A stretch of DNA of 64,000 nucleotides, from contig NZ_QYUL01000002.1 of the NCBI RefSeq assembly GCF_003590795.1, positions 1,481,001 to 1,545,000 of the forward strand. Reading direction: 5' to 3'. Under the pieces are notes generated by a model. That model did no database searches, was not told where the DNA came from, and saw nothing but the letters and a program-made list of their open reading frames with translations. Source of the stretch: Azospirillum cavernae (GTDB lineage Bacteria > Pseudomonadota > Alphaproteobacteria > Azospirillales > Azospirillaceae). Each line of letters starts with the position of its first letter. Within the stretch, counting starts at the first letter, position 1. Both the position numbers and the translations under genes were made by a program. This document shows, in pieces, positions 1 through 10,501 of the stretch.

Positions 1-1
1 G

Positions 2-2593
2 TTCCAGGGCAAGAGCGTCTCGCGCGCCGTCACCGCCGGGCGGTCGCAGATGCTCGCCAACCCGCTGCGCCCCAGCCTGAAGGGCAGGCTGCCGCTGCGC
101 GATTGGGTGGTGCCGGTGCATTACGCCCGCCGCGCCATCGCGTTTCCCCATCTGCGCCCGCTCCCCCGCAGCGGCCTTGGCCCGTTGAGCGAGCGCTTGG
201 CGGCGCTGCGCGCTCCGCCGCCGTTGCCCGAGGGGGTGCATGGCGAAGAGGATTTGACCGCCATGGGCGGCGTCTTCTTCGGGCGCGACGCGGCGTTTCA
301 GGAGTTGGAACGCGCCTTGCGGCGCACGCGCGTCGCCGTGGTCCATGGCCCCGGCGGCGCCGGCAAGACCGAACTGGCCAAGGGCTTCGCCCGCTGGTGG
401 CGCGACACCGGGGCGCTGGACCGCCCGGATTGGGTGTTCTTCCATTCCTTCGAGCCGGGAATCGCCAGCTTCGGGCTGGACGGGGTGGTGTCGTCCATCG
501 GCCTGCGCCTGTTCGGCGCCGACTTCATCGGCCAGACACGGGATGCCGGACAGCGGCGCGACCTGCTGCTGGAGGTGTTGCGGGAACGCCGGATGCTGCT
601 GGTCTGGGACAACGTCGAATCGGTCCACAGCATGCACGACCCCCAGGGCGCCACCCCGCCGCTGAGCGGGGACGAGCGCGCGGCGATTCGCGATTTCCTG
701 GCCGAGGTGGCGCGGCAGAGCCGCAGCGCCGTGATCCTGACCAGCCGCACGGCGGAGGATTGGCTGGGCGACGTCCATCGCCTGCAACTCGGCGGTCTGG
801 GCGAGGGGGAGGCGACCGACTACGCCGACCATCTGCTGACCGCCCTTCCCACCGCGCAGGCGCGGCGCGCGGAACCGGCCTTCGCCGACTTGATGGAGGC
901 GCTGGACGGCCACCCGCTGGCCCTGCGCCTCGTCCTGCCCCATCTGGCCAACCACGACGCCGCCACCCTGCTGAAGGGGCTGCGCGGCGAAACGCCGCTG
1001 CCCGCCACACCGGGAGGCCAGGGCCGCCACGCCACGCTGGACGCCTGCATCGATTACTCCCTCTCGCAACTTCCCCCCGCCCTCCAGGCCCGCCTGCCCC
1101 TGCTGTCGCTGTTCGAGGGGGTGGCGGACGTCAATGTGCTGGGACTGGCCTGCGAGGGCGAGGAGATGCCGGAGCGTTTCCGGGGTGTGGCCTGCGCCGC
1201 TTGGGCGGAAACGCTCGGTGGGGCGGCGGCGGTCGGGCTTTTGACCGGGCTGGGTGGTGCCATGTTCGCGCTGCACCCGGCCTTGCCGGGGCGGCTGCGG
1301 GCGCTGTGGCGGCGGGGGGCCGGGGAGGGATTCGCGGATGAGGAGGCGGGCGGGCAGTCCGCCTTCATCACCGCCTATGCCGGGTTGGGCGCATGGCTGT
1401 CGAGGCAGTGGCGGGGTGGTTCCGCCGAAACCGTGATGGCGGTGCTGACGCTTCAGCGTCGCTCCCTGGGCCGCTTCCTTGGCTTGGCCCTGGAGCGGGG
1501 CGCTTTTGAAGAGGCACAGCGCATCCTTCAGCCGCTCAACGCGTATTTCAATTCTCGTGGGCTGTTCGGCGAGGCCGCCGGATGGGCGCGGCGGTGCCGG
1601 ATCGCCACCGAAGGTCCGGACGCCGCCCCGCCCCTGTTCGGGACGTTGGCGGGCGACCTGTGGCTGTTCGCCGTTGGCAGCGACGCCAACCGGGCGATGG
1701 AGGCTGGACATCTCGACGCGGCGGAGGCCGCGTATGATCGCACTCGCCAAGCCCTGGAATCCGCCACCCATGACGGCGCTCGCCGCATGTTGGCGGTTGC
1801 CCACCATCAACTGGGCAATGTCGCTTTTCGGCGAGGCCGTCTGCCCGGCGCGGAGGCTTGGTACCGCCAGTCGCTGGCGATCAAGGAAGCGCTGGGCGAC
1901 CGTCCGGGAATGGCGAGTTCCTACCATCAACTGGGCATGGTCGCGGAGGGGCGCGGCGATTTTCCGGGCGCGGAGGCTTGGTACCGCAAGTCGCTGGAGA
2001 TTGAGGAGGCGCTGGGCAACCGTCCGGGAATGGCGATTTCCTACCATCAACTGGGCAATGTCGCTTTTCGGCGAGGCCGTCTGCCCGGCGCGGAGGCTTG
2101 GTACCGCCAGTCGCTGGCGATCAAGGAAGCGCTGGGCGACCGTCCGGGAATGGCGGGTTCCTACCATCAACTGGGCAATGTCGCGAAACAGCGCGGCGAT
2201 GATCCGGGTGCGGAGACTTGGCACCGTAAGTCGTTGGAGATCCGGGAAGCGCTGGGCGACCGTCCGGGCTTGTCCAAGACGTATGGGGCGCTTGGGCTTC
2301 TCGATGAGCAACGCGGCGCTCTGCCGTCCGCGCTGGACTGGATGGTTCGCGCGGTCGCGCTCTTTCCCGAATTTCCTCATCCCATGACCCAGCCAGCGCC
2401 ACTCTACATCGCCCTGTTCACCGCCGTGCTTGGCCTGCCGGCGCTGGAGGAGAGTTGGCGGCGGCAGACCGGGGCGCCGTTGCCCGACGCCGTGCGCGCC
2501 GCCCTGCCGGCCCTGACCGAACAGGCCCGCGCCGAATGGCCCGAACTTTTCGCCGCCCTCACCGCACCCCCACCGACGGAGCCGACGCCATGA
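2..2593 (+). CDS. CHAT (C-terminal end) / NB-ARC / TPR STAND-type signalling protein, 5' partial
   Basis: The frame is open from base 2, so the true start lies upstream. Residues before the Met at 50 read like the end of a CHAT (caspase-like) protease domain, including the terminal 'DWVVPVHY' segment. An NB-ARC-type ATPase follows: Walker A GPGGAGKT near base 347, Walker B in RMLLVWDN near 595, and a sensor strand SAVILTSRT. The C-terminal third is tetratricopeptide repeats of exactly 40 residues. STAND ATPases of this kind usually sense a ligand through the repeats, oligomerise and switch on an effector domain. The stop codon overlaps the start of a patatin-like phospholipase, so the two are probably translated together and work together. 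An immune or conflict role is inference. The CHAT active-site residues lie outside the window. Confidence 0.85.
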   Translation, partial: FQGKSVSRAVTAGRSQMLANPLRPSLKGRLPLRDWVVPVHYARRAIAFPHLRPLPRSGLGPLSERLAALRAPPPLPEGVHGEEDLTAMGGVFFGRDAAFQELERALRRTRVAVVHGPGGAGKTELAKGFARWWRDTGALDRPDWVFFHSFEPGIASFGLDGVVSSIGLRLFGADFIGQTRDAGQRRDLLLEVLRERRMLLVWDNVESVHSMHDPQGATPPLSGDERAAIRDFLAEVARQSRSAVILTSRTAEDWLGDVHRLQLGGLGEGEATDYADHLLTALPTAQARRAEPAFADLMEALDGHPLALRLVLPHLANHDAATLLKGLRGETPLPATPGGQGRHATLDACIDYSLSQLPPALQARLPLLSLFEGVADVNVLGLACEGEEMPERFRGVACAAWAETLGGAAAVGLLTGLGGAMFALHPALPGRLRALWRRGAGEGFADEEAGGQSAFITAYAGLGAWLSRQWRGGSAETVMAVLTLQRRSLGRFLGLALERGAFEEAQRILQPLNAYFNSRGLFGEAAGWARRCRIATEGPDAAPPLFGTLAGDLWLFAVGSDANRAMEAGHLDAAEAAYDRTRQALESATHDGARRMLAVAHHQLGNVAFRRGRLPGAEAWYRQSLAIKEALGDRPGMASSYHQLGMVAEGRGDFPGAEAWYRKSLEIEEALGNRPGMAISYHQLGNVAFRRGRLPGAEAWYRQSLAIKEALGDRPGMAGSYHQLGNVAKQRGDDPGAETWHRKSLEIREALGDRPGLSKTYGALGLLDEQRGALPSALDWMVRAVALFPEFPHPMTQPAPLYIALFTAVLGLPALEESWRRQTGAPLPDAVRAALPALTEQARAEWPELFAALTAPPPTEPTP
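1801..2280 (+). repeat. Four tandem 120-bp TPR-coding repeats in an A-B-A'-C order
   Basis: Units start at 1801, 1921, 2041 and 2161. Units 1 and 3 differ at only two of 120 positions, whereas neighbouring units differ much more. This suggests recent duplication of a 240-bp pair, or gene conversion, inside the sensor repeats of the STAND protein. Confidence 0.9.
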
Positions 2594-4401
2594 GCCAAGT
2601 CGCCGCGTCTGATTGGGATCACTGGTTTCCGAACCAACGCGACAAGCCGGATCCCGGCGTCTTCGAGATCGGTCTCGTCCTGGCGGGGGCGATTTCGGGC
2701 GGGGCCTATTCGGCGGGGGTGATCGACAGCCTCGTCGAGGCGCTCGACCGTTGGGAGGCGGAGAAGGCCAAGGGCGATCCCGACATCCCCAACCACACGG
2801 TCGTGCTGCGCGTCATCGCCGGGGCGTCGGCGGGCGGCATGGTCGGGGCCATCGCCGGGGTGGCGTTGAAATATGATTTCCCCCATGTCTCCCCCGCCGC
2901 GCCCTATGACGACAAGGCGGCGGACAAGGACCGCAACCCGCTCTACCGCGCCTGGGTCAAGGGCATCGACATCGCCCCGCTGCTTGGCGCGACGGATCTG
3001 CGGGATGGCCGCGTGCCGTCGCTGCTCGACTGCGCCGTGCTGTCAAAGATCGCCGGTCAGGCGGTGGATTATCGCGGGCCGCCGCCGCCCAAACGCTCCT
3101 GGCTGCCCGACGCCTTGCCGGTGCTGCTGGCCGTCACCAACCTGCGAGGCGTGCCCTATCGCCTGCACCATCGCGGCGCCCCCGGCTTCGGCCACGACAT
3201 GCTGATGCACCGCGACCACATGGCCTTTCTGCTGACGGGGTTGGGCGACACGCCGGCCTATTCCATGCCGACCCCGCCGTCGGTCGGCGGCTATGTCACG
3301 CTGAGCGGCGTCAACGACAGCGCCAAGCCGGAATGGAAGGGGCTGGTCCAGGCGGCGCTGGCGACCGGCGCCTTTCCGCTGGCGCTCGCCCCGCGCCCGT
3401 TGGAACGCTGGATCGGCGATTACGACTGCCGCCTGCCGGGCGGTGCCGAACGGGACAAGGTCGCGAACACCATGACGCCGCTGACCCCGTCCTGGCCGCC
3501 CAACCAGCCGCCGCTCTGCAAATTCCTCTGCGTCGATGGCGGCGTGATGGACAATGAGCCGTTCGAGTTGGCCCGCATGACCCTGGCGGGCGCCATCGGG
3601 TTCAACCCGCGCAAAGGCGAGGAGGCCAACCGCGCCGTCGTGATGATCGACCCCTTCTGCGAGCCGGACGGCTTCGGGCCGGAGGACGACTCCCGCCCGC
3701 TGACCGACGTCGCCAAGGCGCTGTTCAGCGCCATGAAGAACCAGGCGCGCTTCAAGCCGAGCGAGCTTGATCTGGCGATGAACGACGATGTCTACAGCCG
3801 CTTTCTGATCGCCCCCAGCCGCGACGGCGCGCGCGGCGCCCGCGCCATCGCCAGCGGCGCGCTTGGCTCCTTTCTCGGTTTCTTTTCCGAAGCCTACCGG
3901 CATCACGACTACATGCTGGGCCGCAAGAACGCACGCAACTTCCTGCGCCATCACTTCGCCTTGCCGGAGAGCAACCCGCTGTTCACGAACACCTGGAGCG
4001 ACACGGCCCGGACGAATTTTGCCGTTCCCGACGACCCGACGCATCTCCCCATCATCCCGCTGTTCGACCAGGACGAGGATTGGAAGGCGTCCCCGTCCTG
4101 GCCCGCCGGCGCCCTGTCCTTCGCCGAGGGCGACCCGCTCGACCGGGCGCTGGTCGCGCGCATTGACGCCGTCTATGCCGAAATTCAAAAGGGGCTGCGC
4201 AACGACGCTCGGGCGACGACGGGCGACTGGTGGGCAAAGCTGAAGGCGAGGGCTGGCGTGGAAACTGGCATCGGCTGGTTCGCCATCGCCTGGAATGTTC
4301 CGGGCGGGATCCGCGCGAAGCTCCTTGAGACGGCGCGCGCCCAGATCGCCGCCGCCATCGCCGACATCAACACAAGGACATTTCCCGGAGAACAGGCCTG
4401 A
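2590..4401 (+). CDS. Patatin-like phospholipase
   Basis: This 603-residue protein has the patatin fold signatures. An N-terminal glycine-rich stretch (AGAISGGAYSAG) takes the oxyanion-hole position, the nucleophile elbow GASAG has Ser80, and the DGG motif (VDGGVMDNEPF) supplies the catalytic Asp316. A 'TGAFPLALAPR' segment typical of the family lies between them. It should hydrolyse acyl chains of membrane phospholipids at the inner membrane. I chose the ATG at 2590 because it overlaps the upstream TGA (ATGA); the longer frame starting at 2455 lies inside the STAND gene. No signal peptide is visible. Patatin effectors driven by immune sensors are known (CapV in CBASS), which makes an abortive-infection role plausible here but unproven. 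Confidence 0.88.
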   Translation: MSQVAASDWDHWFPNQRDKPDPGVFEIGLVLAGAISGGAYSAGVIDSLVEALDRWEAEKAKGDPDIPNHTVVLRVIAGASAGGMVGAIAGVALKYDFPHVSPAAPYDDKAADKDRNPLYRAWVKGIDIAPLLGATDLRDGRVPSLLDCAVLSKIAGQAVDYRGPPPPKRSWLPDALPVLLAVTNLRGVPYRLHHRGAPGFGHDMLMHRDHMAFLLTGLGDTPAYSMPTPPSVGGYVTLSGVNDSAKPEWKGLVQAALATGAFPLALAPRPLERWIGDYDCRLPGGAERDKVANTMTPLTPSWPPNQPPLCKFLCVDGGVMDNEPFELARMTLAGAIGFNPRKGEEANRAVVMIDPFCEPDGFGPEDDSRPLTDVAKALFSAMKNQARFKPSELDLAMNDDVYSRFLIAPSRDGARGARAIASGALGSFLGFFSEAYRHHDYMLGRKNARNFLRHHFALPESNPLFTNTWSDTARTNFAVPDDPTHLPIIPLFDQDEDWKASPSWPAGALSFAEGDPLDRALVARIDAVYAEIQKGLRNDARATTGDWWAKLKARAGVETGIGWFAIAWNVPGGIRAKLLETARAQIAAAIADINTRTFPGEQA

Positions 4402-4471
4402 TCCGGCGGCGGGGCGTTTCGCAAAGAGCGGCGCCCCCATCATCGGCCCGCCTCTTGTCGAAAATGCGCCG

Positions 4472-6589
<2,118 letters not shown>

Positions 6590-6593
<4 letters not shown>

Positions 6594-6757
6594 GATGCCC
6601 CCTCCGCCTCCAGGGCGGGTTCGGTCCCTGGGTCCTCATCCTGTTGGAAGTCTTCGTGGGTTGCGACGTAGGCGGAGCGGTCGCTGCGAAACAGAGCATC
6701 GATCGGTGCGTGCGGAGGGCCGAAGATCTTCACGCGACGGCGCGGCGATTCATCCAT
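6590..6757 (-). CDS. Small hypothetical protein of the restriction locus (55 aa)
   Basis: A 55-codon frame starts with ATG at 6757 (MDESPRRRVKIFGPPHAP...) and its TGA overlaps the hsdR start as ATGA. That coupling between DUF4268 and hsdR is the main reason to call it a gene. The product is charged, acidic towards the C-terminus, with no recognisable domain, signal peptide or membrane segment. It could be a small accessory of the original type I operon. An alternative is chance coding in a 200-bp gap. Confidence 0.45.
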
Positions 6758-6793
6758 TAGTGTGTTTCGCGCCCGGTCGGGGGCAGTTGGGCG

Positions 6794-7798
6794 TTACGCC
6801 ATATCGTCCACGACCATCGCCGCAGGTTTCCAGTCGGCGGCGTTCAGCGCGCGGAGGCGGGGGCCGAAGATCTCGGCGAAGCGTTCCAACTTATCCCGCA
6901 TCCAGGCCATATAGTCGGGCCAAGCGGTCTGATCGAGCGGGTTGGCTCCGGGGCGGCGCAGCAGGATGCGGCAGGATTTTTTATCGGGGAGATCTCGCCA
7001 ATCAAGCGCCGTCCCGACAGCGGCCTCGATCTCCTCTTTCCGTTCGTGCAGGAGATGGAAGAACGCCGTGGCATCGACCGCGTCGATCACCAGATTGACG
7101 CCGATCCAATCGTCCACACTGTTCAAGACCGCCATCAGCTTGAAGCCCGACCGGCCAATGCCGAAATACATCCAAAGCTGTGGATAGGGCTTCTGCGGTC
7201 GGATGGGCGAGTGATTCAAGAGCAGATGATCGCGGAACCGCGTCCAGTAGTCGAGCTGCAACGCCTTGGTGTCGGTCAGCGTGTCGGCGGCGATGGCGGA
7301 GGCCGCCTGCGATACCGAACGGCTCCACGCGTTTGGTTTCGAGATGATGTTGAACTTCGGCGCGGCGAGCGAATCGCCGATGCGCCACAGCTCGACCTCC
7401 AGCCCGAAGAAGGCGAAGCGGTCGTCGGTGATCTGGTTCAGCCAGTCGAGCGCGGCGCGGTGCTCGTCGGTGAAGCTGGCGGCGATCCACACGATGGTGA
7501 CCGCCTCCAGTCCCGACGCGTAGGTCAGCAACTGGCCGAGATGTCCGTGGTCGGTGCGCCCCAGTTGATTCTCGATCAACACCCAATGGCCGGTGTCGGT
7601 GTCTTTGCACAGGATGTCGGCTCGGAACGCCCCGACGTTGCGCTCCGTCGCCTCCAGTTCCAACTCCAACCCGATGGTCTCACCCAGCAGCGTCAGATTC
7701 TCCGCCCGCGCCAGCCAGGGCGTGAAGTCCCCGGTCTCGGTCGCCCAGATGTCGCGCGGGTCCAGCTTCTCCAACCGCCCGAGCTTGGCGCCGGTCAT
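6794..7798 (-). CDS. DUF4268 protein with PD-(D/E)XK-like N-terminal domain
   Basis: The 334-residue protein looks intact. Its N-terminal half contains '[11 protein letters not shown]' followed by '[18 protein letters not shown]'. This resembles a PD-(D/E)XK nuclease core in which the acidic-x-Lys motif is replaced by an ENQ-type motif, as in DUF4268 proteins. The C-terminal half is the DUF4268 region. Such genes often sit in restriction-modification loci, and their biochemical role is not settled. The ATG at 7798 overlaps the stop of the hsdM stub (ATGA). It is the only long undamaged gene left in the type I locus, so it may have been kept for its own function. Confidence 0.75.
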   Translation of the reverse strand: MTGAKLGRLEKLDPRDIWATETGDFTPWLARAENLTLLGETIGLELELEATERNVGAFRADILCKDTDTGHWVLIENQLGRTDHGHLGQLLTYASGLEAVTIVWIAASFTDEHRAALDWLNQITDDRFAFFGLEVELWRIGDSLAAPKFNIISKPNAWSRSVSQAASAIAADTLTDTKALQLDYWTRFRDHLLLNHSPIRPQKPYPQLWMYFGIGRSGFKLMAVLNSVDDWIGVNLVIDAVDATAFFHLLHERKEEIEAAVGTALDWRDLPDKKSCRILLRRPGANPLDQTAWPDYMAWMRDKLERFAEIFGPRLRALNAADWKPAAMVVDDMA

Positions 7799-8043
7799 GC
7801 CACGTCTCCCACCATGCGCTCGGCATCCTTGATACGGATTTCGCCGGACATTGGTCTGGGCAGCGGGTGGTCACGGTCGGAGATGTATTTCAGAAAGATC
7901 AGCCCAAGCACGATGTGCTTGTACTCCGCCGCGTCGGTGTGCTTGCGCATCTTGTCGGCGGCGGCCCACAGCGTCTGCTTGAAGTCCGTTTTCGCGGCGC
8001 CGGTTGCGGTTTTCTTGGGGTCGGTCTTGCGCGGTTTCGGCAT
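7795..8043 (-). pseudogene. hsdM: hsdM remnant: type I methyltransferase reduced to an 82-codon stub
   Basis: Residues 20-55 ([13 protein letters not shown]...[19 protein letters not shown]) match the start of HsdM, the N6-adenine methylase subunit of type I systems. The protein should be about 500 residues, but here it runs straight into a short tail ([12 protein letters not shown]) that could be the extreme C-terminus. This would mean an internal deletion removed the whole SAM-binding and NPPF catalytic core. A good ribosome binding site (GAGG) precedes the ATG at 8043. The tail's identity is inference; the loss of the methylase core is directly visible. Confidence 0.8.
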
Positions 8044-8130
8044 GGCGCGTCCTCGCGTTCACCTGTGGGACCGACCGCCTGCTTGCGGGGTGCTTGCCGG
8101 CGCCCGGAACGGCCGATTCGGCTCGACATG

Positions 8131-8166
8131 AAAAAGCCAGCCAACCCATGGGATTGACTGGCTTTT
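8131..8166 (-). terminator. Terminator downstream of tRNA-Met
   Basis: A 9-bp arm AAAAGCCAG pairs with CTGGCTTTT around a partly paired middle. On the minus strand the hairpin ends in a run of five T, five bases beyond the tRNA 3' end. Confidence 0.75.
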
Positions 8167-8170
8167 CGAT

Positions 8171-8245
8171 TGGTAGCAGCGGAGGGATTTGAACCCCCGA
8201 CCAAGGGATTATGATTCCCCTGCTCTACCACTGAGCTACGCTGCC
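8171..8245 (-). tRNA. tRNA-Met (CAT anticodon), elongator type
   Basis: The minus strand folds as a full 75-nt tRNA. It has a 7-bp acceptor GGCAGCG/CGCTGCT with a G-U first pair, D arm GCTC/GAGC, anticodon stem GGGGA/TCCCT with loop ATCATAA (anticodon CAT), T arm GGGGG-TTCAAAT-CCCTC, and an encoded CCA. It resembles alphaproteobacterial elongator tRNA-Met. An Ile tRNA with lysidine at C34 cannot be fully excluded by eye. The damaged restriction locus begins just downstream, so this tRNA may mark the edge of an integrated island. Confidence 0.93.
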
Positions 8246-8334
8246 ATCGTGTCCGGTCGTTGCTGGCCGGGCCGCTTCTATAGGGCAGAGGGCGGTTTTC
8301 TGTCAATAGGCCGGAGCGGAGTTTTTTCAGTTTT

Positions 8335-9456
8335 TTACGGGGCGGTTCCGGCGATCCAGCCGCCGCCCAAAACGCGGTCATTTTGGTAGACGACGCAGGC
8401 TTGACCAGGGGCGACACCGTGTTGCGGCTCGTGCAATTCCAACCGCGCGGTTCCGTCGGCGGCCATGCGCCAGGTCGCGGCGGCGGGCGGTTGGGCGGAG
8501 CGCAGTTTGACCGACACCTCCAGCCCGGCGCCGTCGGGCAGGGCGGGGCCGAGCCAATTGACCTCGCGCACCGACACCACCGACCGGGCCAGATCGCGGC
8601 GCGGGCCGACGACGACGCGGCGCTGCCCTGGCTCCAGCCGGACGACGTAGAGCGCTTCGTCCTCGCCCCGGATGCCGCCAATGCCCAGCCCCTTGCGCTG
8701 GCCGACGGTGTAATGCACCACGCCCTGGTGACGGCCCAGCACGCGCCCGTCGATGTGGACGATGTCGCCCGGCTCGACCGATCCGGGCCGCAGCTTGGCG
8801 ACGACGGCGGCGTAATCACCGTCGGGCACGAAGCAAATGTCCTGGCTGTCGGGCTTGGCCGCGACCTCCAGCCCGTGGCGTTCGGCCAGCGCGCGGGTTT
8901 CCGGCTTGGTCAACCCGCCCAGCGGGAAGCGCAGGAACTCCAACTGGTCGCGCGTGGTGGCGAACAGGAAATAGCTCTGGTCCTTGCCCGGATCGACGGC
9001 GCGGTGCAGTTCCGCCCCTTGCGGACCGAGCAGGCGGCGGACGTAATGGCCGGTGGCCAGCGCCTCGGCCCCCAGATCGCGGGCGGTGTTCAGCAGGTCG
9101 CGGAACTTGACGCGCTGGTTGCAGCGCACGCAGGGAATCGGGGTTTCGCCGCGCAGATAGCTGTCGGCGAAATCATCCATCACGTCTTGGGAAAAGCGCC
9201 CTTCGTAATCCAGCACATAATGCGGGATGCCGATGCGTTCGGCGACCTGCCGGGCGTCGTAGATGTCCTGACCGGCGCAGCAGGCGCCCGCCTTCATCAC
9301 CGCCAGCCCGTGATCGTAGAGTTGCAGGGTGATGCCGACGACGTCGTAGCCCTCCTCCCGCAGCACGGCGGCGGTGACGGAGGAATCCACCCCGCCGGAC
9401 ATGGCGACGACCACGCGGGTGTCCTGGGGGCGCTTGGGAAGACCGAGGGAGTTCAT
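8335..9456 (-). CDS. mnmA: tRNA 2-thiouridine(34) synthase MnmA
   Basis: MnmA thiolates U34 of Lys, Glu and Gln tRNAs, using persulfide sulfur passed from a cysteine desulfurase. The ATP-PPase loop SGGVDSS lies near the N-terminus. The two catalytic cysteines sit in [10 protein letters not shown] and [11 protein letters not shown], and ATGHYVRR is also conserved. Length (373 aa) is normal. I use ATG 9456; a GTG at 9465 in the same frame is possible and neither has a clear ribosome binding site. It ends the operon that holds iscS, its probable sulfur donor. Confidence 0.95.
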   Translation of the reverse strand: MNSLGLPKRPQDTRVVVAMSGGVDSSVTAAVLREEGYDVVGITLQLYDHGLAVMKAGACCAGQDIYDARQVAERIGIPHYVLDYEGRFSQDVMDDFADSYLRGETPIPCVRCNQRVKFRDLLNTARDLGAEALATGHYVRRLLGPQGAELHRAVDPGKDQSYFLFATTRDQLEFLRFPLGGLTKPETRALAERHGLEVAAKPDSQDICFVPDGDYAAVVAKLRPGSVEPGDIVHIDGRVLGRHQGVVHYTVGQRKGLGIGGIRGEDEALYVVRLEPGQRRVVVGPRRDLARSVVSVREVNWLGPALPDGAGLEVSVKLRSAQPPAAATWRMAADGTARLELHEPQHGVAPGQACVVYQNDRVLGGGWIAGTAP

Positions 9457-9575
9457 AACGTTCACTGTCGAAAATGCGCCGGGACCGGCGCCGGGGATGC
9501 GGGCGGCGTCGCCACCAAGGCGCCGACGCGGGGTCGGCGCGGCTTGGTGGGGTCAACCCGCCGTGTTCCCGGACG

Positions 9576-9908
9576 TCAGCCCTTGGACGCGTTGTTGGCG
9601 CCGCTGGGCAGGCGGACGACCAGCCCGTCCAGCTCTTCGGTCATGATGATCTGGCAGCCCAGGCGTGAGGTCTTGGTCAGGCCGAAGGCCAGATCCAGCA
9701 TATCCTCTTCATCTTCCGCCGCTTCGGTCAGGACGTCGAACCATTCCGGCTCGATGATGACGTGGCAGGTGGAGCAGGCGAGCGAGCCTTCGCAGGCGCC
9801 TTCCAGATCCAGGCTGTTCTTGTGGGCGATTTCCAGAACGGACAGGCCGAGCGGAGCGTCCACCTCGCGGCGGCTGCCGTCGAGTTCGATGAAGGTCATC
9901 TTGGGCAT
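9576..9908 (-). CDS. fdx: Adrenodoxin-type [2Fe-2S] ferredoxin
   Basis: This 110-residue ferredoxin has the Isc-type cluster motif: Cys39, Cys45 and Cys48 in [10 protein letters not shown], plus a fourth Cys in RLGCQI. The acidic helix [10 protein letters not shown] is the usual partner-docking surface. In Isc systems it supplies electrons for Fe-S cluster assembly. It lies between the HscB-like gene and mnmA in the same direction. Confidence 0.93.
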   Translation of the reverse strand: MPKMTFIELDGSRREVDAPLGLSVLEIAHKNSLDLEGACEGSLACSTCHVIIEPEWFDVLTEAAEDEEDMLDLAFGLTKTSRLGCQIIMTEELDGLVVRLPSGANNASKG

Positions 9909-9942
9909 CGGAATCCTCGTTTTTGCAAAAAGGGTGGGCGGG

Positions 9943-10353
9943 TTAAGGGATGGGCGGGGCGTCCGCCTGCGCCGCTGATTCGCCTTGCAGAACGCGCAGG
10001 GCGTGGGCGCGGCGGGCTGGATCGGTCAGGGTCGCCAGCGCGTCGGCCAGGGCGGCGGCCTGCGCGCTGGCGTTGGCGCGCTGGGCCTCGTCGCGGTCGG
10101 CGAAGCGGTCCCCGGCGAAGGCGCGGGCGAAGCCGCTGTATTGGCGGGCGATCTGCGCCGGATCAAGGTCGAGACGGCGCTCCAGACCAAGCCGGGTGAA
10201 GGGATCGAGCGGGGCGGGCGGCAACACCGCGCCGCAGGCGTGGCAGAACAGCGCGCGCGGGCCGACTGCGCCGCCGCACTGGCCGCACGGGGCGGGCGGG
10301 CGGGCGGGGGTGTCGGGGCCACCGTTGGACGGGCCGGAATCGGAACGGGTCAT
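9943..10353 (-). CDS. HscB-like J-domain protein with N-terminal zinc ribbon, degenerate
   Basis: Two CxxC pairs (CGQCGG and CHAC) form a zinc-ribbon start, followed by '[19 protein letters not shown]', which is the beginning of an HscB J domain. The HPD tripeptide needed to stimulate the Hsp70 HscA is replaced (AGDRF where HPDRF is expected). The protein ends right after the J-like region, so the C-terminal helices that bind IscU are missing. At 136 aa it is shorter than HscB. No hscA or iscU is present beside it. It is probably a relic or repurposed co-chaperone of the Isc operon. Confidence 0.6.
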   Translation of the reverse strand: MTRSDSGPSNGGPDTPARPPAPCGQCGGAVGPRALFCHACGAVLPPAPLDPFTRLGLERRLDLDPAQIARQYSGFARAFAGDRFADRDEAQRANASAQAAALADALATLTDPARRAHALRVLQGESAAQADAPPIP

Positions 10354-10501
10354 GCGGGTGGTCCACCAAAACGCCAAGACGACAGGCCACGCGACAGGCC
10401 ATGCGTCGGTGCTCCAGCCGCGTCATACCCAGAACCGCCGTCCGGCGCAATGTGGGATTTCATCCGGTTGAAGTGCGCGGCGGCGACCGTGGCCGAACGC
10501 C

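Noticed and set aside
1801-2280. Regularly spaced repeats considered as a CRISPR array
   Set aside because: The repeats are contiguous 120-bp TPR codons in frame with the protein, without unique spacers.
4402-4471. An attachment-site repeat of the tRNA-Met 3' end near the island
   Set aside because: I compared the T-arm and acceptor sequence with the intergenic spaces of the island and saw no second copy in this window.
8171-8245. Reading the CAT-anticodon tRNA as tRNA-Ile2 or initiator tRNA
   Set aside because: The acceptor and body resemble alphaproteobacterial elongator tRNA-Met, and the first pair G-U is not the C-A mismatch of an initiator. Ile2 is not fully excluded.
9943-10353. Calling the J-domain gene a normal hscB
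   Set aside because: The HPD motif and the IscU-binding C-terminus are missing, so it is described as HscB-like and degenerate.
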